A stretch of DNA of 10,519 nucleotides from JAPLXD01 sp041662765 (GTDB lineage: Bacteria > Patescibacteriota > Minisyncoccia > Moranbacterales > UBA11712), in assembly GCA_041662765.1 (NCBI GenBank), contig JBAZRT010000027.1, positions 1 through 10,519 of the forward strand. Direction: 5' to 3'. How positions within the stretch are numbered: position 1 is the stretch's first letter; each line of letters starts with the position of its first letter. Below are positions 1-5,620 of this stretch, piece after piece. A program made the position numbers and the translations under genes. The notes under the pieces were generated by a model. That model had not been told where the DNA came from. It worked only from the letters and a program-made list of their open reading frames with translations, and searched no databases.

Positions 1-187
1 GATCTTCGAGCGGCGTCAATTTGAATCTTGAGTTTCCCCGCGATTGGCTTCTTCCGCCGGAATATCTGCCACTTGAGCGCTGGCCACTTCCAAAAGAGCG
101 TCCGCGCGCGCTTGATTGGCTATTTCTCCCGCGACTCGGCGAATGGCTCGAACGTCCGGATGAATATCTTGAATTGCTGTTTCTCAT
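1..187 (-). CDS. Arg/Gly/Ser-rich N-terminus of a partial protein (possibly a DEAD-box RNA helicase tail)
   Basis: The minus strand is open from an ATG at 187 to the window edge, giving 62 residues that begin MRNSNSRYSSGRSSHSPSRG and stay almost entirely Ser, Arg, Gly, Asn and Gln until residue ~52, where the composition becomes ordinary (RFKLTPLED). No stop is met, so the rest lies outside. RGG/RS-like disordered tails of this kind are common on RNA-binding proteins, and CPR DEAD-box helicases often carry one, but no helicase motif is inside the window, so that identity is inference. A near-consensus promoter at 231-259 predicts a leader of about 37 nt; no Shine-Dalgarno is seen. The plus strand is also open here in one frame (3-191, Leu/Pro/Glu/Trp-rich); I prefer the minus frame because it has a start and a well-spaced promoter. 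Confidence 0.55.
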   Translation of the reverse strand, partial: MRNSNSRYSSGRSSHSPSRGRNSQSSARGRSFGSGQRSSGRYSGGRSQSRGNSRFKLTPLED

Positions 188-230
188 ATAGTTTGTGAAG
201 AATAAAGGCTGCAAAATGAACAGTCTGTTA

Positions 231-259
231 ATTATATACTGATTGTTTATATTTGTAAA
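231..259 (-). promoter_or_regulatory. Sigma70-type promoter for the minus-strand gene
   Basis: Read on the minus strand: TTTACA at 259-254, a 17-bp spacer, and a perfect TATAAT at 236-231. Transcription would start near 224 and give a leader of about 37 nt before the ATG at 187. Spacing and hexamers are near ideal; activity is inferred. Confidence 0.7.
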
Positions 260-274
260 GGGGTGCGCCAGGGC

Positions 275-303
275 AAGACAATTTTTCCCGAATGCGTAAT
301 AAT
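275..303 (+). promoter_or_regulatory. Weak candidate promoter for the gene at 344
   Basis: AAGACA (275-280), 17-bp spacer, AATAAT (298-303). Each hexamer is one or two bases off consensus. Start would be near 310, leaving a ~34-nt leader that contains the palindrome at 317-328. It forms a divergent promoter region with the minus-strand promoter at 231-259. Other -10-like AT-rich strings lie closer to the ATG, so this is tentative. Confidence 0.35.
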
Positions 304-316
304 AAGGTAAGTTCTG

Positions 317-328
317 AAATACGTATTT
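317..328. repeat. 12-bp perfect palindrome AAATACGTATTT upstream of the 344 gene
   Basis: AAATACGTATTT is fully self-complementary and is followed by a second overlapping palindrome TATTTAAATA (324-333) and a degraded copy of the first half (AATAAGTATT, 330-339). It sits 15-27 nt before the ATG at 344. Position and symmetry would suit a dimeric repressor site, but AT-rich palindromes arise by chance and no cognate regulator is in the window. Confidence 0.35.
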
Positions 329-343
329 AAATAAGTATTCAAA

Positions 344-1528
344 ATGCAATATCAGCGCGGAAAAATATATCTCCTCGCGGGCAGTTTGATTTTGGCGGGC
401 ATAATTGCCGGCGGTTTTTGGTTATTTCAGAAAAATAGTTCAAAGCTAGAAGAAAAAAAACAAGAAGCGAGCGTGGCGGAAAATATTTTACCAGCGATTG
501 AAACGAATCCGGAATCGTTTGCCGGAACAATCGTCCAGCCGCCGAAGCCGCCTCCTCCGCCGGTGGATATGGAGCGTCTCAAAGCGCAGGGTTGTGTTGC
601 GGACGGACTGCTCACCGAATACAATCCCGACCAGGGGGAATTCGTCAGCCTCATCAACCGTTCCCATTGCTATTATCTCCATCGGGCGGTTGAAACCTGG
701 CGAGAACCGCCGGACTTTCAAGTGATCGAAAAAAATATGGTGCAGATCGCCAAACCTGATGTCGTCTATGGGATGTTTCTGGCCGAAGCAATCAGTACAA
801 AGGACGGCTACAAAAACGAGGAAACAGGGCACATTTTCGATTTCGGAGAGATGTGCCACAACGACACGATCAACGATTGGGGGGAACATACCTGCAAGCC
901 AACTTTTTCGAGCCGGGAATACCGCGACTATTTGGAATACATCACGCGGCGTGCAATTGATCTCGGCGTCCAAAGTTTCACTTTTGGGCAGATACAGCTT
1001 CAAGAAAGTTCGATGAGGAATTACGCGCCACAGATTGTGAAAGACATCCGCGCTTACGCGAAGAAAAAAAATGTCGACGTGGTGATTGGCGCGCAGACAG
1101 GCTCCATTACCGACGCAAAATATCTCAAACTATTTGACTATATAGAAGGGGGAGTGGGCATTGATTCAAACGGTGACGTCGAAAACGGGCCGTGCTTTTC
1201 CAAAAGAGGTAGCTGTTGGGCTCTTCTTTGGAACAAAGCGTACGCTTCGAAAGCCAAAAATGTATTGCTGCATCTTGATTGGACCGGAATCCCCTCGGAC
1301 GACCTCGATATTTTCGCGCGAATGAGCGCTTCAAAAAGAGCCGCGACGCTTCAAAATCTCTACGGCTTTTTCAAACAGAAAAATATGGGCTTTCTTATGC
1401 CATATTTCGGCGTTTTATATAAAGATAACGGCGGGTGTTTCGGCCCCAAGAAAAGATTCTATTCCCCCTCCGACGCCTATTCCTGCAAAGATGAAAAGAC
1501 TATTAACAAGATTTTGGGGGGTTCTTGA
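344..1528 (+). CDS. Membrane-anchored extracytoplasmic protein, possible TIM-barrel fold, function unknown
   Basis: 394 residues. Residues ~8-28 form one hydrophobic helix after a short basic N-terminus (MQYQRGK), so the protein is probably anchored with the rest outside. Residues ~31-65 are a charged, low-complexity linker, followed by a proline run (QPPKPPPPP, 65-73). The remainder (~80-394) is globular, with alternating helices and strand-like segments (e.g. VQSFTFGQIQL at 209-219, VDVVIGAQTG at 244-253, NVLLHLDWTG at 306-315, MGFLMPYFGVL at 348-358), a rhythm that resembles a TIM barrel such as a glycoside hydrolase; this is a reading of pattern, not a family match. Eight cysteines (84, 109, 171, 184, 284, 291, 365, 381) all lie in the outer domain, suggesting disulfides. 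Start chosen because the TM helix follows directly; no Shine-Dalgarno. No terminator is seen before the csp promoter. Confidence 0.85.
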   Translation: MQYQRGKIYLLAGSLILAGIIAGGFWLFQKNSSKLEEKKQEASVAENILPAIETNPESFAGTIVQPPKPPPPPVDMERLKAQGCVADGLLTEYNPDQGEFVSLINRSHCYYLHRAVETWREPPDFQVIEKNMVQIAKPDVVYGMFLAEAISTKDGYKNEETGHIFDFGEMCHNDTINDWGEHTCKPTFSSREYRDYLEYITRRAIDLGVQSFTFGQIQLQESSMRNYAPQIVKDIRAYAKKKNVDVVIGAQTGSITDAKYLKLFDYIEGGVGIDSNGDVENGPCFSKRGSCWALLWNKAYASKAKNVLLHLDWTGIPSDDLDIFARMSASKRAATLQNLYGFFKQKNMGFLMPYFGVLYKDNGGCFGPKKRFYSPSDAYSCKDEKTINKILGGS

Positions 1529-1536
1529 CCCATCGG

Positions 1537-1564
1537 TTGACAAAATACCCAAAAATGCTATACT
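1537..1564 (+). promoter_or_regulatory. Strong extended -10 promoter of the cold shock gene
   Basis: Perfect TTGACA (1537-1542), 16-bp spacer, extended -10 TGC-TATACT (1556-1564). Predicted start near 1571 gives a leader of about 83 nt before the csp ATG, a long leader as in other cold shock genes. It begins only 8 bp after the stop codon of the upstream gene. Confidence 0.75.
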
Positions 1565-1570
1565 AGGAAC

Positions 1571-1653
1571 ATCACAGGAGTATGCAATAGCAGCGTCGTC
1601 GAACTCAATTTTGCAATACAAAAAATGTGAATTTAAACAATTTCCAAATAGAA
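1571..1653 (+). promoter_or_regulatory. Predicted long 5' leader of the cold shock mRNA
   Basis: The span between the predicted start and the ATG carries no Shine-Dalgarno next to the csp start. An AGGAG at 1576-1580 lies far upstream and is followed at once by a two-codon ATG CAA TAG. The heptamer TGCAATA occurs twice (1583-1589, 1613-1619). Long structured leaders in cspA-family mRNAs act as cold-responsive switches; whether this one does is inference only. Confidence 0.35.
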
Positions 1654-1854
1654 ATGGCACAAGGAACTATCAAGAGACTTACAGACCGAGGATTTGGCTT
1701 TATCGCCCAGGAAGATTCAGACAAGGATCTTTTCTTCCACTCAAGCGAGCTTCAAGGCGTTGATTTCAACGACCTCAAAGAAGGCGACAAAGTCCAATTC
1801 GAAGTCGGTGAAGGACCGAAAGGCCCGAATGCGACCAAAGTCGAAAAAGTCTAA
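1654..1854 (+). CDS. Cold shock domain protein (CspA family)
   Basis: 66 residues, the normal size for a single cold shock domain that binds single-stranded RNA/DNA and melts RNA structure in the cytoplasm. The N-terminus MAQGTIKRLTDRGFGFI carries the RNP1-like RGFGFI motif (12-17), and DLFFHSSEL holds the RNP2-like LFFH motif (25-32). GPKGPNATKVEKV is the typical C-terminal strand with the KGPxAxxV pattern. I start at the ATG at 1654; an upstream in-frame GTG at 1627 would add nine residues not found in the family. It is a monocistronic unit: strong promoter at 1537-1564 and terminator at 1882-1914. No Shine-Dalgarno precedes the ATG. Confidence 0.95.
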   Translation: MAQGTIKRLTDRGFGFIAQEDSDKDLFFHSSELQGVDFNDLKEGDKVQFEVGEGPKGPNATKVEKV

Positions 1855-1881
1855 CCAGAATTTATACTTCTGAAGATTTCA

Positions 1882-1914
1882 AACAGCCCCGATGCAAGTC
1901 GGGGTTGTTTTTTT
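1882..1914 (+). terminator. Intrinsic terminator after csp
   Basis: 11-bp stem (1882-1892 with 1899-1909, one G-U pair) around a 6-nt loop, with a core of CCCCGA/TCGGGG, then seven T residues (1908-1914). The last T residues are shared with the -35 box of the next promoter. Confidence 0.9.
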
Positions 1915-1941
1915 GACAAATAAATGCTTTTGTGCTTTACT
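1913..1941 (+). promoter_or_regulatory. Promoter of the 124-residue ORF, fused to the csp terminator
   Basis: Perfect TTGACA (1913-1918) whose first two T residues are the end of the csp terminator tract, 17-bp spacer, extended -10 TGC-TTTACT (1933-1941). Start near 1948 gives a leader of ~46 nt with a clear ribosome binding site at its end. Confidence 0.65.
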
Positions 1942-1982
1942 GTTCCTTATTGGTGGCTGTCAAATAAATCATCCAGGCTTTA

Positions 1983-1990
1983 AGGGGGAG
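1983..1990 (+). promoter_or_regulatory. Shine-Dalgarno site AGGGGGAG
   Basis: AGGGGG (1983-1988) can pair with the 16S tail with one G-U wobble, 5 nt before the ATG at 1994. GGAG (1987-1990) would alternatively serve the in-frame ATG at 2000 with 9-nt spacing. It fixes the start well downstream of the in-frame ATG at 1892. Confidence 0.65.
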
Positions 1991-1993
1991 CGA

Positions 1994-2368
1994 ATGGCCA
2001 TGAGAGGGTTGAAAGACATCAAAACCAGTACAGGAAAAAACAGCGGCAAGAGGAGAGGCGTCGGGGGAATTGTCCCTGGAATATCCATCGGATTAGGAGG
2101 CCGTCCTGCGCGTCGTAGTACTGCTTCCCGACAGGGAACAGGCCTGGACGACTGGGGAGGAGATGTCAATCAGCATCTCGTGAATGCTGGTAAAAATCCG
2201 CCCAGCGGGGGGAACGGTCATAGGGGAATGGTCTTGCAGCTCATAATAAGGCTGCTTGCCGACGTCGAGGAATGCCGGCAATTCTGTGAAGAAAAGATTC
2301 CCGGCGCCAAAAGAAGGCTTCGTAGGCTTGAGACCAAGCTTGCAGATCTTCAAAAGGAACTTCAATGA
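1994..2368 (+). CDS. Small basic Gly/Arg-rich protein with C-terminal coiled coil, unknown
   Basis: 124 residues, not recognised. Residues ~10-50 are rich in Gly, Lys, Arg and Ser (e.g. TGKNSGKRRGVGG, GLGGRPARRS) and look flexible and basic; ~51-78 are polar, Gly/Asn-rich; ~79-124 form a predicted long helix or coiled coil (GMVLQLIIRLLADVEECRQF then RRLRRLETKLADLQKELQ) with two Cys spaced by three residues (ECRQFC). No TM helix or signal peptide from this start. The basic tail plus coil suggests nucleic-acid or ribosome contact, but that is a guess. GC over 2041-2280 is 58% by count, against 42-48% in sampled neighbouring coding lines. It is a stand-alone unit with its own promoter (1913-1941), Shine-Dalgarno and terminator, whose stem begins at the TGA. 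The in-frame ATG at 1892 lies inside the csp terminator and is rejected. Confidence 0.75.
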   Translation: MAMRGLKDIKTSTGKNSGKRRGVGGIVPGISIGLGGRPARRSTASRQGTGLDDWGGDVNQHLVNAGKNPPSGGNGHRGMVLQLIIRLLADVEECRQFCEEKIPGAKRRLRRLETKLADLQKELQ

Positions 2369-2408
2369 AGGCCGCATGGTATCACCCTGCGGCCTTCAAA
2401 CTTTTTTA
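2366..2408 (+). terminator. Intrinsic terminator after the 124-residue ORF
   Basis: Perfect 11-bp stem TGAAGGCCGCA (2366-2376) with TGCGGCCTTCA (2388-2398), 11-nt loop, then AACTTTTTTA with six T residues (2402-2407). The stop codon TGA (2366-2368) is the first three bases of the stem. Confidence 0.92.
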
Positions 2409-2449
2409 TAGAAAATCAAACTGGCTTGTGATAAGATATCAATATAAAT

Positions 2450-2478
2450 TAGACTTTTTCTCAAAAATATGCTAAAAT
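2450..2478 (+). promoter_or_regulatory. Extended -10 promoter of the SpoIID-like gene
   Basis: TAGACT (2450-2455), 17-bp spacer, extended -10 TGC-TAAAAT (2470-2478). Predicted start at 2484-2486, only 6-8 nt before the ATG at 2492. The -10 box overlaps the in-frame upstream ATG at 2477, which therefore cannot be in this transcript. Confidence 0.6.
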
Positions 2479-2491
2479 GCAACATACGCCA

Positions 2492-3664
2492 ATGCAAAAA
2501 GGAAAAATAAAAAAAATTGCATATTTATCCCTCTTTTTCGCGATTCTCATTTCGGTGATTGGGGGATTTTCTTTTCCCAGAAATGTTGCCGAAGCAAAGT
2601 CATCAGTGACAAAATGGCAGAGAATGTTGGAACAGACCGGAATTCCAAGCTCCTATTGGGAAAAATGTCTTCCGAAAGTGTCCCGCAGCGAATACAACCG
2701 CGTGAAGAAACTTGCGGCTGCAGGTGCTGCGACAGTGCAGCCGGCGACGGAAGCCTCTGGATCGCTCGGACCGGAAATTTCGGTGGGGCTCTGGTATAAT
2801 TCGAAAGACGATATTTTCAAAATAGATGCCAACCGGGCGTACAACATAAAAGACAAAAACGGAAACGTTATTTCTCAGGTCGCGGCTGATTCCACGACTA
2901 GAGTGAAATATGACGATAACGGAAAATTGAAAGTATCCAGCTCCATTGCTGATACACTCGTTGATGACAATGTCACGTTCGATGCGGCCGACGGTGATAA
3001 CTCGTCAATTATTTTTGATGTTTACCATGATGTTAACTATGACGGGTATGATCATTTTCGGGGAAAAATTGAAGTGAACTACTATCACGGCGACGACGTT
3101 TATAACGGCAATTCCAGCTCAGTCACTCAGATTTGGATCATCAACAAACTTCCTCTAGAACAATATGTCTGGGGAATGGGAGAAACGACCGGAACCGGAG
3201 ACCCTGATCATGTGCGTGTGATGGCGACTATTTTCCGAACATACGGCGACTGGTACATCGAAAATGCCACGAAATACAAGCCAATGGGATTCAAGATTCG
3301 AAGCGATTCCGGTTCCCAAATATATGTCGGATCTGATCGGGAGAAGACGTATCCGAAAGTGAAAGAGGCGGCGGAAGATACTCGCGGAAAAATCGTGAAA
3401 TACAAAGGGGAAGTGGCGCTCACACCGTACTGTTCCTATACAGACGGGAAAACAAGGAATTATCCCGGCAAAGACTATCCGTATCTGAAATCGGTAAAAG
3501 ATCACAAAGAGGGAAAACAAAAAGGCCTCAAGCCCGGCGAGAACGGGAACCATATGTGGGGGCTTTCTGCACATGGGGCGTTGGGATATGCCGAAGACGG
3601 TAAATCGTGGGACTGGATTTTGAAGTACTACTATACCAAAGTGGATATTGTTAGCCTGTATTGA
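2492..3664 (+). CDS. Secreted SpoIID/LytB-domain protein (putative peptidoglycan-acting)
   Basis: 390 residues. A signal peptide is clear: basic start MQKGKIKK, hydrophobic core to ~27, and an A-E-A site at 33-35. Residues ~36-215 have no motif I know, and include an Asp-rich, beta-like section (~95-215). The SpoIID domain occupies ~215-390: LPLEQYVWGMGE (220-231) with E223 at the position of the catalytic Glu of SpoIID lytic transglycosylases, ATIFRTYGDWY (245-255) for the usual A-x-x-x-R-T-Y, SDSGSQIYVG (271-280), YCSYTDGKTRN (313-323) for the usual S-x-GG-x-T, and HMWGLSAHGALGYA (354-367) for the H-G-x-G-(M/L)-S-x-x-G-A motif. Members cleave or bind denuded glycan strands; they occur widely in non-sporulators. 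Start 2492 is preferred over 2477 because of the promoter. No strong terminator follows. Confidence 0.88.
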   Translation: MQKGKIKKIAYLSLFFAILISVIGGFSFPRNVAEAKSSVTKWQRMLEQTGIPSSYWEKCLPKVSRSEYNRVKKLAAAGAATVQPATEASGSLGPEISVGLWYNSKDDIFKIDANRAYNIKDKNGNVISQVAADSTTRVKYDDNGKLKVSSSIADTLVDDNVTFDAADGDNSSIIFDVYHDVNYDGYDHFRGKIEVNYYHGDDVYNGNSSSVTQIWIINKLPLEQYVWGMGETTGTGDPDHVRVMATIFRTYGDWYIENATKYKPMGFKIRSDSGSQIYVGSDREKTYPKVKEAAEDTRGKIVKYKGEVALTPYCSYTDGKTRNYPGKDYPYLKSVKDHKEGKQKGLKPGENGNHMWGLSAHGALGYAEDGKSWDWILKYYYTKVDIVSLY

Positions 3665-3724
3665 GATTTCAGTGCTCGGTTCTTTCGCAAACTGCACTCA
3701 AGCGCATAAGTCTAATGTTTTTTT

Positions 3725-4240
3725 ATGAAAAAATCGAAAATACTGTTGATAATAGTTTTTCTCATCGTAGCCGCTGCGGTTTTGTATTTTGCATACGGCG
3801 TCGTGAAGAAGCGTTATTTACCGCAGGTAAATAACGCCGGGACAAAGGGCAATGAGATGCAAAATCAAACGGGCAATCAGTCGGATAGTCCAACTGTCGA
3901 TCAATCGATTGGTAATCAAGAAGAAAATGCTTCGGATATCAACAATTCTGATCCGGGGAACGGACGGCCGGATGTCCAAAGCGCGGATTGCGACAATGAT
4001 TGCTCGCAATACAAAGACAATCCGGATAATTTGAAATACTGCCAGGAAGTTTGCGGAATCCGGCCGGCGACCTCGAAAGATTCTGAAAGTCAATGTGAAA
4101 ATCTCACGGGTATCGACAAGGATAGTTGTTGGCGGGATCTCGCGGTTTCAAAAAAAGATTTTTCTTTTTGCGACAAGATCAGCGATGCCAAGCTCCAAAA
4201 AGTCTGTGAAAATCGCGTGACAGAGGAAGTGCTGAATTAG
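3725..4240 (+). CDS. Membrane-anchored Cys-rich extracytoplasmic protein, unknown
   Basis: 171 residues. MKKSK followed by a hydrophobic helix (~6-27) makes a membrane anchor or uncleaved signal. Residues ~33-85 are a disordered linker rich in Asn, Gln, Ser and Asp. The rest holds eight cysteines: a twin CX3C pair (C89-X3-C93 and C106-X3-C110, 12 residues apart) as in disulfide-stapled helical hairpins, then C124, C135, C149 and C161 in the pattern C-x10-C-W...LA...F-x-x-C...KI-x-D...C. A similar D-x-D-S-C-W/Y-x-D-L-A-V repeat is familiar from uncharacterised archaeal and CPR proteins, from memory only. The outer location and even Cys count argue for disulfides over metal binding. A TCTAAT at 3711-3716 could be a -10 giving an almost leaderless mRNA, but no -35 is seen. 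Terminator at 4315-4346. Confidence 0.82.
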   Translation: MKKSKILLIIVFLIVAAAVLYFAYGVVKKRYLPQVNNAGTKGNEMQNQTGNQSDSPTVDQSIGNQEENASDINNSDPGNGRPDVQSADCDNDCSQYKDNPDNLKYCQEVCGIRPATSKDSESQCENLTGIDKDSCWRDLAVSKKDFSFCDKISDAKLQKVCENRVTEEVLN

Positions 4241-4314
4241 AATTGAGAAAAAAATTTGATTCAATAAAAAACCTGACAGCCGAGGCGAAAAAGCATTTGG
4301 CGCAGATGAATCAA

Positions 4315-4346
4315 AAAAAGGCCTGCAAGATCAAGCAGGTCTTTTT
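4315..4346 (+). terminator. Intrinsic terminator between the Cys-rich gene and the glycosyltransferase
   Basis: 12-bp stem AAAAAGGCCTGC (4315-4326) with GCAGGTCTTTTT (4335-4346), one G-U pair, 8-nt loop AAGATCAA. The A-run and T-run flank a GC core on both sides, so it could work in both directions. It lies 75 nt after the stop at 4240. Confidence 0.85.
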
Positions 4347-4361
4347 CATTTGCTAGATAGC

Positions 4362-4390
4362 TTGTCAAAACATGATAATGAAGCTATATT
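4362..4390 (+). promoter_or_regulatory. Promoter of the glycosyltransferase-ileS unit
   Basis: TTGTCA (4362-4367), 17-bp spacer, TATATT (4385-4390); each box is one base off consensus. Predicted start near 4397 gives a ~28-nt leader before the ATG at 4425. A second possible -10, TATACT at 4403-4408, has no matching -35. Confidence 0.6.
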
Positions 4391-4424
4391 AAGACTAGGA
4401 AATATACTGAATAATTCAAATTTT

Positions 4425-5585
4425 ATGCGTATTGGAATTGATGCGAGAGCCATATTGAATCCGGAGAAAATAGCGCCCACTGGGGTGGCGAATTATGTTT
4501 GGCAGCTGGTCAAAAATTTGCTCGAAATGGACAAAGAAAACCAATATATCCTGTTTTTTGACTTCAAAGTGCAAGACAAGGATGTGAAACGCTTTACTCA
4601 ATCGAATGTAAAGATCAAATTTTTCCCGTTTTCCGATTACAAAAAATATATGCCGGCGGCCTATAGCGAGATTCTTGGGATGGCGACTTTTGCGCGGGAA
4701 AAAATGGATGTTCTGCATACTACTTCGCCGCTCTATCGCGTGCCGGCGACCTATCGCGGAAAAATTGTCACGACTTTCTATGACTTTGCTCCGTATCGCG
4801 TCCCGGAACTGTTTCCGAGACTGTCCACCGCCAAGCTAAAAACTCTGTACAGTTTTGCCGCCAAAAAATCGGACCGGATCATCACCGTTTCCGAATCGAC
4901 AAAAAAGGACGTGCGCAAATTTTTGGGATATCCTGAAGAAAAGATCACGACGATCCATAACGGAATCGACAAACGATTTTTTGAGCAAGAGGAATATTCG
5001 AAAGATGAAGTGAAAAAAGGGCACGGCATTGTGGACAAGTATATTTTGTTTTTGGGAACGCTTGAGCCGCGCAAAAATTTGAGCCGGGTGCTCGATGCTT
5101 TCGCGCGTTTCAAAAAAAATTATAAAAATGAATTTGACTATCAACTCGTCGTGGCGGGGAAAAGAGGATGGCTCATGGAAGAATATTTTCAGCAAGCCGC
5201 GGATCTGGGGATCACGGACGAGGTTGTTTTCACTGGCTATGTCGGCGGAGATGAACTGAAGCCGCTCTACACGAACGCGGAATTTTTCGTGATGCCGTCG
5301 CTCTGGGAAGGTTTCGGCCAAACGATCGTTGAAGCTATGGCTTGCGGCGCGCCCTGTCTTGTGTCAAAAGTTTCATCGATTCCTGAAATTGCGGATGAGG
5401 CTGCCTATTTTGTCGACCCTCACGATACTGACGGAATTGCGAAAGGGATGATGGAGCTGGCAACGAACAAGGAATTGCGGGAAAGTTTGAGTGCCAAAGG
5501 AAAAGAGCAGGCCAAAAAATTCAGTTGGGAAAAATGCGCGAAAGAAACACTTGAAGTTTATTGTCAAGCGGAGCGAGAGAAATAA
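4425..5585 (+). CDS. GT4-family glycosyltransferase
   Basis: 386 residues with the two-Rossmann GT-B layout of family GT4, retaining enzymes that move a sugar from an NDP-sugar (or similar) to lipid, glycan or polysaccharide acceptors at the inner face of the membrane. MRIGIDAR (1-8) is the usual first strand, PTGVANYV (18-25) the Gly-containing acceptor-side loop, FLGTLEPRKNLSRVLDAF (209-226) the start of the C-terminal domain with the R/K phosphate-binding pair (R216, K217), AGKRGW (244-249), and WEGFGQTIVEAMACGAP (294-310) the EX7E motif (E295, E303). Donor and acceptor cannot be read. Start 4425 was chosen over 4350, which would add 25 residues before the canonical first strand and begin upstream of the promoter. 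It probably shares a transcript with ileS 60 bp downstream. Confidence 0.93.
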   Translation: MRIGIDARAILNPEKIAPTGVANYVWQLVKNLLEMDKENQYILFFDFKVQDKDVKRFTQSNVKIKFFPFSDYKKYMPAAYSEILGMATFAREKMDVLHTTSPLYRVPATYRGKIVTTFYDFAPYRVPELFPRLSTAKLKTLYSFAAKKSDRIITVSESTKKDVRKFLGYPEEKITTIHNGIDKRFFEQEEYSKDEVKKGHGIVDKYILFLGTLEPRKNLSRVLDAFARFKKNYKNEFDYQLVVAGKRGWLMEEYFQQAADLGITDEVVFTGYVGGDELKPLYTNAEFFVMPSLWEGFGQTIVEAMACGAPCLVSKVSSIPEIADEAAYFVDPHDTDGIAKGMMELATNKELRESLSAKGKEQAKKFSWEKCAKETLEVYCQAEREK

Positions 5586-5602
5586 AAACTTGTTTTTATT
5601 TC
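5579..5602. repeat. 11-bp AT-rich inverted repeat at the glycosyltransferase stop codon
   Basis: GAAATAAAAAC (5579-5589) and GTTTTTATTTC (5592-5602) are perfect inverted repeats with a 2-nt centre, so a 10-bp stem with a 4-nt CTTG loop. The TAA stop (5583-5585) lies in the left arm. It lacks the GC core of a usual terminator, but could slow transcription or protect the upstream mRNA 3' end. Confidence 0.45.
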
Positions 5603-5620
5603 CGAGCAAGTGAAGACATC

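Noticed and set aside
488..1003. Minus-strand 171-residue open frame
   Set aside because: Antisense to the anchored protein; no start signals and composition of a shadow frame.
1892..1993. Upstream in-frame extension of the 124-residue ORF beginning MQVGVVFL with a lipoprotein-like LIGGC
   Set aside because: The ATG lies within the csp terminator stem and upstream of the predicted promoter; the Shine-Dalgarno sits before 1994. The apparent lipobox is encoded by promoter DNA.
3155..3697. Minus-strand 180-residue open frame
   Set aside because: Antisense to the SpoIID-domain motifs, which are clearly coding on the plus strand.
4243..4356. 37-codon ORF from a TTG after the Cys-rich gene
   Set aside because: It runs through the terminator hairpin, has no ribosome binding site and overlaps nothing conserved that I know.
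4241..4424. Functional RNA or T-box-like leader upstream of the glycosyltransferase-ileS pair
   Set aside because: The only clear structure is the terminator at 4315-4346, which lies before the promoter at 4362-4390, so it is not in the ileS transcript; no T-box core was found.
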